A stretch of DNA of 23,592 nt from an uncultured Clostridia bacterium. Lineage in GTDB: Bacteria > Bacillota > Clostridia > Oscillospirales > Acutalibacteraceae. The notes beneath the pieces were generated by a model, which searched no databases, was not told the origin of the DNA, and saw only the letters and a program-made list of their open reading frames with translations. The position numbers and the translations under genes were made by a program. The stretch covers positions 1-23,592 of the forward strand of contig CAMOWP010000004.1 in the NCBI GenBank assembly GCA_946628455.1. Reading direction: 5' to 3'. Below are positions 11,758 to 19,070 of the stretch, in pieces (positions within the stretch are counted from its first letter, which is position 1; each line of letters begins with the position of its first letter).

Positions 11758-12153
11758 TTACTTATCGCTTAACGCCTTGTTGATTTCCTTTTCGTTGTTT
11801 TTTGAAATGAAAAATACGATAAGGTAAACAATAATATAGATGATAATAAATGACGGAAGCATATTTTTTATTATGTCAAGCGCACTGCTTCCGTAGCCGC
11901 AGATAATGCAGGACGTTGCCACCGTTATAAAGGTCAATGCAAGATGAATTGCGGTTGCAACAAGGAGCTTGATTTTATCGTTATACATTATAAGAGTAAT
12001 AACTCCGATTAAAAATGAAGCGGCAGCCCAGGTTATAAGCTCTTTTAAAGACGCGTTTTTTACGCCCATTGAAGCGAATGAAAGAATGGTCATAAACGAG
12101 CCGATGCCTGCTCCGATAATTCCGAAATGCAGTATTTTAAGTAATGTTTTCAT
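11758..12153 (-). CDS. DUF3021-like four-helix membrane protein, partner of the LytTR regulator
   Basis: A 131-residue integral membrane protein with four hydrophobic segments (about residues 5-28, 38-57, 62-86 and 97-116) and a short charged tail, KNNEKEINKALSDK. Size, topology and position directly after a LytTR-type regulator gene fit the DUF3021 family. In LytTR regulatory systems such as HdrRM and BrsRM of streptococci, the small membrane protein restrains its DNA-binding partner; the same role here is inference. The ATG is four bases after the regulator's stop, and its AAGGAG ribosome binding site lies inside the last codons of the regulator, so the two are probably translationally coupled. 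It ends at the bidirectional terminator. The signal it senses is unknown. Confidence 0.8.
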   Translation of the reverse strand: MKTLLKILHFGIIGAGIGSFMTILSFASMGVKNASLKELITWAAASFLIGVITLIMYNDKIKLLVATAIHLALTFITVATSCIICGYGSSALDIIKNMLPSFIIIYIIVYLIVFFISKNNEKEINKALSDK

Positions 12154-12157
12154 AGTA

Positions 12158-12598
12158 TTATCTCCTTACAAATTCTTTAAATGAGTTGAAATATTTTCTT
12201 GAAATAGTCAGGGTTTCTTTTCTGCCCTTAAGCCTTGCGGTATAGTTTCCGCTGAATTCGGCTGAAATTGATTTTACAAAGTTGATATTAACAACGGTGC
12301 TTTTATTTATCTGAACAAAGCCTTTGCTTTTCAGCGATTCAGACAGTGTATAAAGCTTTTCCTTAACCTCATATTTTCCGCCGTCGCATACAGCGTAGGT
12401 TTTTCCGAGCTCGGAAACAAAGTAAATTATATCAGCAGCGTTATAAAGAAAGCTTTCATCCTCTCCCTGAAGCATCAGCTTTCCGAACGGCGAGGAGCTC
12501 AGTGCCGATATAACGTTTCTTGCCTCTTCGCCTGAAATATCTCCTTTGATGATTACCTCAAGCTCTGAGTTTTCAGCGTACTCTAAACTGATTTTCAA
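12158..12598 (-). CDS. LytTR-family DNA-binding transcriptional regulator without receiver domain
   Basis: A 146-residue protein. The C-terminal half (about 50-145) is a LytTR DNA-binding domain: AADIIYFVSELGKTYAVCDG, then YTLSESLKSKGFVQINKSTVVNINFVKSISAEFSGNYTARLKGRK and TISRKYFNSFKEF. The N-terminal 50 residues are a short alpha/beta segment, not a response-regulator receiver. The start is placed at TTG 12598 because AGGAGG (12606-12611) lies seven bases before it. An in-frame ATG at 12622 would fall at the expected transcription start and has no ribosome binding site. It is the first gene of a two-gene operon with the DUF3021-like membrane protein, the arrangement of LytTR regulatory systems, which usually autoregulate. 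Target genes are not known. Confidence 0.87.
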   Translation of the reverse strand: MKISLEYAENSELEVIIKGDISGEEARNVISALSSSPFGKLMLQGEDESFLYNAADIIYFVSELGKTYAVCDGGKYEVKEKLYTLSESLKSKGFVQINKSTVVNINFVKSISAEFSGNYTARLKGRKETLTISRKYFNSFKEFVRR

Positions 12599-12630
12599 AA
12601 CATCACCTCCTGATGACTGCATTATATCCC

Positions 12631-12659
12631 ATTATAGAGGCTTTGCCACAAAATATCAA
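12631..12659 (-). promoter_or_regulatory. sigma-A promoter for the LytTR/DUF3021 operon
   Basis: Minus-strand TTGATA (12654-12659), 17 bp, TATAAT (12631-12636). A second TATAAT lies ten bases further on but has no matching -35. The predicted transcription start near 12624 supports the downstream TTG start of the regulator. Confidence 0.7.
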
Positions 12660-12699
12660 TTAAGATGTTGAAAATCAAATATGAGTGGGCGAAAAAAGC

Positions 12700-12709
12700 G
12701 GGTAAAATG
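12700..12709 (+). promoter_or_regulatory. Possible forespore-sigma (sigma-F-like) -10 element
   Basis: GGGTAAAATG matches the Bacillus sigma-F -10 pattern GGNNANAHTR at every fixed position and lies 54 bp before the SpoIIQ-like start. No good GYATA-type -35 is found 15 bp upstream, so this is only a hint, consistent with a sporulation role for the gene. No clear sigma-A promoter is seen there either. Confidence 0.3.
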
Positions 12710-12762
12710 AATTCTGAATAAAAATTATTTGTTTGGTGCATAATAAAAACGAGGTGTTAATT

Positions 12763-13485
12763 ATGGCTAAAACAAATTATCATAATAAGGAAAACAAAAA
12801 CGTGAAGGCGCTGTTTTCAGTTGTCTGTCTTTGTATTATCGCGCTTGGGTTAATCGTTTATTTTTCGGCGGTGCAGAACAAAACCGCCCCGAAGAATAAC
12901 GCGGTTAATGAGAATCAGACCCTTGAGGTTACAACCGAGGTGCAGAGAGCGGTAACGCTTAAGGAAACAACGACTCAGGCTGTCACCAAGGCTGAAAAGC
13001 AGGAGAAAACAACAGCCAAAAGCGAGAAAACAACTGAAAAAACCACAATGGACGAGGGTAAAAACAACACTCCGTTCAGGAGCTTTTACAAGTATCCGCT
13101 GACTGAAGCTGTCAGCAAGGGTTATTCGGAGGAGCTTGTTTTTGATTCAACAATGGGCGATTACAGAGCGCACGCCGCAGTTGATTTCAAGGGTCACTCA
13201 GGCGACGAGGTTGTTGCGATTAATGACGGAATCGTTCTTGATGTTTATAACGACAGTATGCTCGGAAACGTTATTGAAATTGACCATGGCGGAAAGCTCG
13301 TTGCAAAATACTGCGGGCTTGAGAGCGTTGCGGTTAAAAAGGGCAGCAGAGTGAATATCGGAAACAAGCTCGGAACGCTCGGAGCAGTGCCGTGCGAGGG
13401 CTCTGACGAGGCGCATCTTCATTTTGAAACGGAGCTTGACGGAAAGCCCGTTAATCCTCTTGACGTTATGAATAAGACGGAATAA
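12763..13485 (+). CDS. SpoIIQ-like membrane-anchored M23 (LytM) peptidase
   Basis: A 240-residue protein: short cytoplasmic N-terminus, one membrane helix (about 16-37), a Thr/Lys/Glu-rich linker (about 53-100), then an extracytoplasmic M23 domain (about 107-237). All zinc-ligand positions are present: H137 and D141 (HAAVD) and H218-L-H220 (AHLHFE), so endopeptidase activity is possible. The stretch DSMLGNVIEIDHGGKLVAKYCGLESVAVKKGSRV closely follows the equivalent part of Bacillus SpoIIQ as I remember it; SpoIIQ forms the forespore half of the engulfment channel with SpoIIIAH. Clostridial SpoIIQ proteins often keep the zinc ligands that Bacillus has lost. GAGG lies eight bases before ATG 12763; an earlier in-frame GTG at 12733 lacks one. 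It could instead be a general cell-wall hydrolase. Confidence 0.85.
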   Translation: MAKTNYHNKENKNVKALFSVVCLCIIALGLIVYFSAVQNKTAPKNNAVNENQTLEVTTEVQRAVTLKETTTQAVTKAEKQEKTTAKSEKTTEKTTMDEGKNNTPFRSFYKYPLTEAVSKGYSEELVFDSTMGDYRAHAAVDFKGHSGDEVVAINDGIVLDVYNDSMLGNVIEIDHGGKLVAKYCGLESVAVKKGSRVNIGNKLGTLGAVPCEGSDEAHLHFETELDGKPVNPLDVMNKTE

Positions 13486-13516
13486 AGCGGTGCACGGCAT
13501 CGCTTTTCTTTTTTGG
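13484..13516 (+). terminator. Rho-independent terminator after the M23 gene
   Basis: AAAGCGGTGC (13484-13493) pairs with GCATCGCTTT (13497-13506), including one G-T pair, with a 3-base loop, followed by a T-rich tract to 13514. Its 5' arm overlaps the TAA stop codon. Confidence 0.8.
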
Positions 13517-13542
13517 AAAATATTACAAAAAATGAAAAAAGA

Positions 13543-13572
13543 TTGACAAATTATGTCAACGGGATATATAAT
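13543..13572 (+). promoter_or_regulatory. Promoter of the beta-helix gene with overlapping palindrome
   Basis: TTGACA (13543-13548) and TATAAT (13567-13572) with an 18-bp spacer; an overlapping TATATA at 13565-13570 would give 16 bp. The -35 box is one arm of a perfect inverted repeat, TTGACA-N5-TGTCAA (13543-13559), a likely operator. Confidence 0.65.
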
Positions 13573-13610
13573 ATAAGTTAAACTAAAAATTATTACGGAG
13601 TGTGATTTTT

Positions 13611-14762
13611 ATGACGATTAGTAGAAAAAAGAGTACGCTTTTGGCTGTGTCGGCAGCAATCGCTATACTTTCTGTATTATTCATTCTGTTTATGGCAAGG
13701 CCTGCTTATGCGGAAACTGTTAAGCCAAGCGGAAAAACGGGCGGCTACACTGATAAAACCGCCATTCAGAAAGAGCTTGACAGAAACGGAAGCGTTACTC
13801 TTGTAAAGGGCAAAACGTATTATACCGACGGCCCGCTTCATATCAAGAGCAACAACACCATCAACGCAAACGGCGCAACAATTATTTGCAGAAAAACCGT
13901 TATGTTCAACATACCGACCAAGACAAAGTACAAGTCTATTGAAAACTTTACCCTCAACGGCGGAACGTGGAAATACATAGGCGAGAGCGGTTATTACGGC
14001 TCCTCAATCAAGATTATTCACGGAAATAATATAACGATAAAAAATGTTACCCTGCGCCATTCAAACGCAAGCGGCCACAGCATTGAGCTTGTTGCGTGCA
14101 AAAACGTTACAATTTCGGGCTGTAATATAGCTCCGCTCGGAAGCTCCTCCTCGCAGACGGAGGAGGCGATTCAGCTTGACGTTGCTTCTCACCCGACAGC
14201 ATATTTCCTTGAAAGCTCTCCGTTTAAAACAAAGCTTGCAAAGCAGCTTCAGAACGGCGCGTGCTGCAAAAATGTTACAATAACTCAGAATAAAATAGTT
14301 GGCAACAGAGGCGTTGTAGCAAACTATACAAGCAAGGATAACGGAAAGTATCTCAACAAGTTTCACACAAACGTTGTTCTTAAGTATAACACCATTACGG
14401 GGCTTAAGGGCGAGGGCGTTGCGCTGTTTAACACAAGAAGCGCAACTGTTTACGGAAACAATATCTATTCCTATGCAAGCGGCTCGGGCAGCGCTTATAC
14501 AATCGGGCTTCACCTTGCGTGCTTCGGCCGTTCGGACAAGCTTTCAAAGGGCAAAATCAAGATTGCGCACAACCTTATTAAGGGCGGCAGGCAGGCGCTT
14601 CAGATTTATTCTCACACCTCCTCAAAGTACGGAACGGTAAGAATAAAGAAGAATCATCTTTACTGCAAAAAAGGAAAGAGCGCGGCGCTCAAGGTGCTTG
14701 GCTACCAGTGCAAGAGCCTTAAAAAATCAGGCAACAAAACCTTCTCCTGGAACGGAAAATAA
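13611..14762 (+). CDS. Secreted right-handed parallel beta-helix protein (pectate-lyase-like fold)
   Basis: A 383-residue exported protein. The signal peptide has basic SRKKS, a long hydrophobic core and an A32-Y33-A34 cleavage site. The mature part shows repeated beta-helix rungs with Asn/Ile patterns: NNITIKNVTLRHS, KNVTISGCNIAPLG, KNVTITQNKIVGNRG, TNVVLKYNTITGL and ATVYGNNIYSY. This fold is typical of pectate lyases, polygalacturonases and other polysaccharide-active or surface-binding proteins. I cannot point to a catalytic triad, so substrate and activity are unknown. No cell-wall anchor, dockerin or S-layer repeat is seen at the C-terminus. The start is ATG 13611 with GGAG ten bases before it; the in-frame GTG at 13602 is too close to the ribosome binding site. 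It has its own promoter with a palindrome and a strong terminator, so it is monocistronic. Confidence 0.85.
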   Translation: MTISRKKSTLLAVSAAIAILSVLFILFMARPAYAETVKPSGKTGGYTDKTAIQKELDRNGSVTLVKGKTYYTDGPLHIKSNNTINANGATIICRKTVMFNIPTKTKYKSIENFTLNGGTWKYIGESGYYGSSIKIIHGNNITIKNVTLRHSNASGHSIELVACKNVTISGCNIAPLGSSSSQTEEAIQLDVASHPTAYFLESSPFKTKLAKQLQNGACCKNVTITQNKIVGNRGVVANYTSKDNGKYLNKFHTNVVLKYNTITGLKGEGVALFNTRSATVYGNNIYSYASGSGSAYTIGLHLACFGRSDKLSKGKIKIAHNLIKGGRQALQIYSHTSSKYGTVRIKKNHLYCKKGKSAALKVLGYQCKSLKKSGNKTFSWNGK

Positions 14763-14766
14763 AAGG

Positions 14767-14800
14767 AAAAGCGATTCGCATTTGCGAATCGCTTTTTTAT
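14767..14800. terminator. Bidirectional terminator between the beta-helix and csoR-like genes
   Basis: A near-perfect hairpin, AAAAGCGATTCGCA (14767-14780) and TGCGAATCGCTTTT (14783-14796), followed by TT. The A-run on the left gives a U-tract for the minus-strand transcript. Confidence 0.9.
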
Positions 14801-14803
14801 TGA

Positions 14804-15097
14804 TTATTTTATAAATTTATCTATTGCGGCGGAAAGCTCGGAGAGCATTTCCATATCTCCGTCCTCAACGGCGTGAACGATACAGTGGTTCATATGGTCT
14901 TTTAAAATAACCTTGCCCGTGTTGTTTATTGCGGATTTTACTGCCGCAAGCTGAATGAGAACGTCCGAGCAGTCCTCGTCCGCTTCAACCATTTGTTTAA
15001 CCTTCTGAAGATGGCCTATGGCTCTTGCAAGGCGGTTTGAAACCTCGCGGGTGTGCTCTTCGGAATGATGATGGTGATGATGTTCTGTGTTGCTCAT
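14804..15097 (-). CDS. CsoR-type copper-sensing transcriptional repressor
   Basis: A 97-residue all-helical repressor of the CsoR/RcnR/FrmR family (DUF156). These bind operator DNA as tetramers and release it when the metal or other ligand binds. The Cu(I) ligand set of CsoR is visible: C43, H68 and C72 in CSDVL and HMNHC, with the same spacing (25 and 4) as C36-H61-C65 of Mycobacterium CsoR. The N-terminus carries six consecutive histidines (H6-H11) and another at H15, an extra possible metal-binding tail. The start is ATG 15097 with AAGG eight bases upstream; a GTG three codons earlier overlaps that site. It follows purL by 10 bp on the same strand and is probably on the purL transcript. 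No copA or copper chaperone gene lies in the window, so its target is elsewhere. Confidence 0.9.
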   Translation of the reverse strand: MSNTEHHHHHHSEEHTREVSNRLARAIGHLQKVKQMVEADEDCSDVLIQLAAVKSAINNTGKVILKDHMNHCIVHAVEDGDMEMLSELSAAIDKFIK

Positions 15098-15107
15098 ATT
15101 TTTCACC

Positions 15108-18100
15108 TTATTTAAAGTAGTTTACGCCGCTTTCAAAGAGCTTCATATCCTTTTCAAACGGAACGTTGGAGTAAAGATTTTCGCCCTTACGTTCGCAGTG
15201 ACCCATTTTGCCGAGCACTCGTCCGTCGGGTGATGTGATACCCTCAACGGCGCATACCGAGCCATTAGGGTTAAACGGCATTGAGGCGCAAACCTCGCCG
15301 TTAAGATTAACGTACTGCGTTGCTATCTGACCGTTTTCGGCAAGCTTTTTCATAACCTCGTCGTTTGCAACAAATCTGCCCTCGCCGTGCGAAATCGGAA
15401 CGGCGAAGATATCGCCTGCGTTAACCGAAGAGAACCAGGGTGATTTAACGCTTGTAACGCGGGTGTAAGCCATCTGTGAAATATGCCTGCCGATTGTATT
15501 GAAGGTCAGGGTCGGGTCGTTTTCCTTAGTTTCAACAATTTCGCCGTACGGAACGAGGCCGAGCTTGATAAGCGCCTGGAAGCCGTTGCAGATACCGAGC
15601 ATAAGGCCGTCGCGGCAGTTGAGAAGCTTTGAAACAGCCTCGCTTACCTTAGGATTGCGGAAGGTTGTTGCGATGAACTTGCCTGAGCCCTCCGGCTCGT
15701 CGCCGCCTGAGAAGCCGCCGGGGAGCATAACAATCTGCGAGCTTTCAATTTCAGCTACCATTTTATCAATCGTTTCATTGATAGCGGCTGAGGAAAGGTT
15801 ATTAACAACGAGGATTGAAGGCTCTGCGCCTGCCTTTTCAAAGGCCCTTGCAGTATCAATTTCGCAGTTAGTGCCCGGGAATGCGGGGATGAACACCTTC
15901 GGCTTTGCAACCTTGTTTTTAGCTATGAAGATGCTGCGTTCTTTATAAAGCGGGGCGTCTGCGCTCATTTTTGCCTGCTTGCCCGAATCGGTCGGGAAAA
16001 CGTTTTCAAGCTTATATGTCCACTCGGCGATAAGGTCGTCACAGGTGTAAACCGTGCCGTCAATTATGAATACGGAATTATCGTTTGTAGTACCGAGAGT
16101 GATTCCGTCAAAAGCGTTTTCATCGCTGAGCTCAACTACGAAAGAGCCCTGAAGCGGAGCGAAAAGAGTTTCGGCAGAGAGATTCTGCGCGAAGGTGAAG
16201 CCAAGCTTATCGCCGAATGCCATTTTGCATACCTGAGCAGCCGCGCCGCCCTCTTTTACTACTGAAGCGGCAAGGATTTTTCCGTTTCTTATTCCCTCAA
16301 AAACGCTCATCATAAGCTCCATTGCCTTGCCGTAATCGGGAAGGCCGCTCTCTTCATCAACGGGTACGGGGAGGAGCTTAACTGTGCTGTTTGCTCTTTT
16401 GAATTTTGCAGAAACGGTTTTTGAAGCCTCGCTCATACCGACTGCGAAGGATACGAGAGTAGGCGGAACATCAAGCTCGTTGAACGAGCCGCTCATACTG
16501 TCCTTACCGCCGATTGACGGGGTTTTATAGCCGAGCTGGGCAGAGAGCGCGCCGAGCAGGGCGGCGGTTGGCTTGCCCCAGCGCGAAGGAACGTCTCCGA
16601 GCCTTTCAAAATACTCCTGGAAGGTGAGCCTTGCCTTTGAAGGGTTGCAGCCGACAGCGGCGAGCTTTGCAAGAGATTCGGTTACTGCAAAGGCTGCGGA
16701 ATGGAACGGCGACCAGCTTGAAAGCTTGGGAATAAAGCCGTAAGCCATAACGCTTGCGCTGTCAGTTTCACCCTTGAGAAGCGGAATTTTTGCAACCATT
16801 GCGTCCTCGGGAGTCAGCTGGTATTTTCCTGCGTAAGGCATAAGAACTGTTGCCGCGCCGATTGAGGAATCGAAACGCTCAACAAGACCCTTCTGCGAGC
16901 ATACCTCAAGGCGTGAAAGGTTAGCCTTGAGCGCCTCTGCGTTTGACATACCGCTGAGCGCCGCAGGAACTGACGTTCTGTATTCGTTTTCATCTACTGC
17001 GGAGATTTCAGCCTTTGCGTGCTGAACTACGCCGTTTGTGTTTAAGAAATCGCGCGAAAGGTCAACAATCCTGTCTCCGCGCCAGGTCATTTCGAGCCTG
17101 TTTTCATCCGTTACAACAGCAACAACGGTTGCCTCAAGGTTTTCGCTGTTTGCAAGCGCTGTGAATTTTTCAACGTCCGCCTTGTCAATTACAACTGCCA
17201 TTCTCTCCTGAGATTCGGAGATTGCAAGCTCTGTTCCGTCAAGGCCGTCATATTTCTTCGGAACCTTATCAAGGTCTATTTTTAGGCCGTCTGCAAGCTC
17301 GCCGATAGCAACTGAAACGCCGCCTGCGCCGAAATCGTTGCAGCGCTTAATCATCTTTGCAACCTCAGCGTTTCTGAAAAGGCGCTGGATTTTTCTTTCC
17401 GTCGGCGGGTTACCCTTCTGTACCTCTGCGCCGCAGGTTTCAATTGACATTGAGTTGTGCGCCTTTGAGGAGCCTGTTGCGCCGCCGCAGCCGTCGCGCC
17501 CCGTTCTTCCGCCGAGGAGAACGATAACGTCTCCGTCCTGCGGAACCTCGCGGATAACGTTTTCTTTGGGTGAAGCGCCTATAACAGCGCCGATTTCCAT
17601 TCTTTTTGCAACGTAGCCTGAATCGTAAAGCTCAACAACCTGACCCGTTGCAAGGCCTATCTGGTTTCCGTATGATGAATAGCCCTGAGCCGCGCCGACG
17701 GTGATTTTGCTCTGCGGAAGCTTCGCGTCAAGAGTGTCCTCAAAAGGAACGGTCGGGTCGCCTGCGCCCGTTATGCGCATTGCCTGGTAAACGTAAGCTC
17801 TTCCCGAAAGCGGGTCGCGGATTGCGCCGCCGAGGCAGGTCGCCGCGCCGCCGAAGGGCTCGATTTCGGTCGGATGGTTATGGGTTTCGTTTTTGAACTG
17901 AAGAAGCCACGGCTCTTTTTTGCCGTCAATTTCAACGTCAATGTTGATTGAGCAGGCGTTTATTTCCTCGCTCTCGTCAAGGTCGTCAACAAAGCCCTGT
18001 TTCTTAAGCGCTTTTGTTCCGATACACGCCATATCCATAAGGCAAACGAGCTTGTCCTTACGGTCGCCGTAAACCTCTTTTCTCGTTTCAAAGTATTCGT

Positions 18101-18860
18101 TCAGGGCTTTTTCTATAGCCGCAGAATACCTACCCTCGTCAATTTTAATCTCGTCAAGCTGAGTTGCGAAGGTGGTGTGGCGGCAATGGTCTGACCAATA
18201 TGTGTCAATAACCTTGAGCTCTGTAAGCGACGGGTCGCGGTTTTCATCGTTTTTGAAATAATCGCGCACCCAGCAGAGGTCCGCAACGCTCATTGCAAAG
18301 CCCATTTCTGAATGATAAGCGCCGATTTCCTCATCGCTCATATTGATGAAGCCTGTTATACGCTTTATATTTTCGGGAATGTCAGATTTAATATCAAGGG
18401 TTTCGGGAAGGTCAAGAGAAGCCTCTCTTGATTCAACCGGGTTAATCATATACGATTTGATTTTGCTGAGCTCGTCTGGCGTGATGTCGCCTTTAAAAGC
18501 AATGATTTTAGCCGAGGCAACGCGCGGCATTTCGCCTGCAGTCAGAAGCTGAATGCACTGTGCGGCTGAATCGGCTCTCTGGTCATACTGCCCCGGGAGA
18601 TATTCTGTTGCAAAATACTGCCAGCCCTCGGGGAAGGAGAGCTCGTAATATACATTATCGAGGTTAGCCTCCGAGAAAACCTGACGGACCGCCCTGTCAA
18701 ATTCCTCTTCACTAAGCTCCTCTGCGTCATAGCGGTTGATGAGCCTTAGCTCCTCAAGCGCAGTTATTCCGACATTGTTTTTGAGGTCGTTTAAAATGTG
18801 ACCTGCCTCAATGTCGTTTCCCTTTTTCTTTTCAACATAAACACGGTAAACCTTTGACAT
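15108..18860 (-). CDS. purL: Phosphoribosylformylglycinamidine synthase, single-chain clade II PurL
   Basis: A 1250-residue enzyme of purine synthesis that converts FGAR, glutamine and ATP to FGAM. Synthetase and glutaminase parts are fused in one chain. The length and the style of the N-terminus (MSKVYRVYVEKKKG) fit the clostridial clade II form rather than the PurL/PurQ/PurS complex of Bacillus. The ATP-binding signature ETHNHPTEIEPFGGAATC lies from about residue 325, with H327. A second AIR-synthase-like half follows (SIGGKDSMSGSF). The C-terminal class I glutamine amidotransferase starts near FIPAFPGTNCEIDTARAF, has nucleophile C1091 in LGICNGFQAL, and H1158 and E1160 in PISHGEGRF. AAAGGAG precedes the ATG. 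It has its own promoter and no purine riboswitch or other pur gene nearby. Confidence 0.97.
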   Translation of the reverse strand: MSKVYRVYVEKKKGNDIEAGHILNDLKNNVGITALEELRLINRYDAEELSEEEFDRAVRQVFSEANLDNVYYELSFPEGWQYFATEYLPGQYDQRADSAAQCIQLLTAGEMPRVASAKIIAFKGDITPDELSKIKSYMINPVESREASLDLPETLDIKSDIPENIKRITGFINMSDEEIGAYHSEMGFAMSVADLCWVRDYFKNDENRDPSLTELKVIDTYWSDHCRHTTFATQLDEIKIDEGRYSAAIEKALNEYFETRKEVYGDRKDKLVCLMDMACIGTKALKKQGFVDDLDESEEINACSINIDVEIDGKKEPWLLQFKNETHNHPTEIEPFGGAATCLGGAIRDPLSGRAYVYQAMRITGAGDPTVPFEDTLDAKLPQSKITVGAAQGYSSYGNQIGLATGQVVELYDSGYVAKRMEIGAVIGASPKENVIREVPQDGDVIVLLGGRTGRDGCGGATGSSKAHNSMSIETCGAEVQKGNPPTERKIQRLFRNAEVAKMIKRCNDFGAGGVSVAIGELADGLKIDLDKVPKKYDGLDGTELAISESQERMAVVIDKADVEKFTALANSENLEATVVAVVTDENRLEMTWRGDRIVDLSRDFLNTNGVVQHAKAEISAVDENEYRTSVPAALSGMSNAEALKANLSRLEVCSQKGLVERFDSSIGAATVLMPYAGKYQLTPEDAMVAKIPLLKGETDSASVMAYGFIPKLSSWSPFHSAAFAVTESLAKLAAVGCNPSKARLTFQEYFERLGDVPSRWGKPTAALLGALSAQLGYKTPSIGGKDSMSGSFNELDVPPTLVSFAVGMSEASKTVSAKFKRANSTVKLLPVPVDEESGLPDYGKAMELMMSVFEGIRNGKILAASVVKEGGAAAQVCKMAFGDKLGFTFAQNLSAETLFAPLQGSFVVELSDENAFDGITLGTTNDNSVFIIDGTVYTCDDLIAEWTYKLENVFPTDSGKQAKMSADAPLYKERSIFIAKNKVAKPKVFIPAFPGTNCEIDTARAFEKAGAEPSILVVNNLSSAAINETIDKMVAEIESSQIVMLPGGFSGGDEPEGSGKFIATTFRNPKVSEAVSKLLNCRDGLMLGICNGFQALIKLGLVPYGEIVETKENDPTLTFNTIGRHISQMAYTRVTSVKSPWFSSVNAGDIFAVPISHGEGRFVANDEVMKKLAENGQIATQYVNLNGEVCASMPFNPNGSVCAVEGITSPDGRVLGKMGHCERKGENLYSNVPFEKDMKLFESGVNYFK

Positions 18861-18897
18861 CCCTGTTCTCCTTTAAAGTTTAGTTTATTAATTATAT

Positions 18898-18926
18898 ATA
18901 ATAGCATAATAAACGGATATTTACAA
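18898..18926 (-). promoter_or_regulatory. sigma-A promoter for purL
   Basis: Minus-strand TTGTAA (18921-18926), 17 bp, TATTAT (18898-18903), preceded by an extended -10 TGC. The leader to the ATG at 18860 is only about 30 bases, too short for a purine riboswitch. Confidence 0.7.
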
Positions 18927-18940
18927 TAAAAACTTAATTA

Positions 18941-18985
18941 ATTCGGAATTGCTGGCGGGCTTTGTTCGCTCCTGTTTTTGTTATT
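18941..18985. repeat. Possible decayed copy of the intergenic palindromic element
   Basis: TCGGAATT followed by GGCGGGCTTTGTTCGCTCCTG resembles the TTCGTAATTT and GGCGGGCTGCGCCCGCACCC parts of the repeat block at 2761-2850, with several substitutions. It lies between the divergent promoters of purL and the next gene. The match is short and could be chance. Confidence 0.35.
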
Positions 18986-18999
18986 GTTAATGCTCTTGC

Positions 19000-19028
19000 T
19001 TGATAAGACGGTAAATATGTGATATTAT
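19000..19028 (+). promoter_or_regulatory. sigma-A promoter for the secreted protein gene at 19071
   Basis: TTGATA (19000-19005), 17 bp, TATTAT (19023-19028), with an extended -10 TGA. Confidence 0.7.
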
Positions 19029-19070
19029 ATTTCAGAAGGCTTATTGCTATTATGAATAAGGAGTGAAAAA

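Noticed and set aside
12640..12700. Possible LytTR direct repeats (TTGAT-T-rich) upstream of the regulator promoter
   Set aside because: The two TTGA-containing copies are short, about 19 bp apart, and one is the -35 box; not good enough to call a binding site.
15499..15948. 149-codon plus-strand frame inside the purL glutaminase region
   Set aside because: Antisense shadow; the opposite strand encodes a conserved amidotransferase with catalytic C1091.
18861..18897. Purine riboswitch or other leader element before purL
   Set aside because: The leader from the predicted start is only about 30 bases and contains no structured aptamer.
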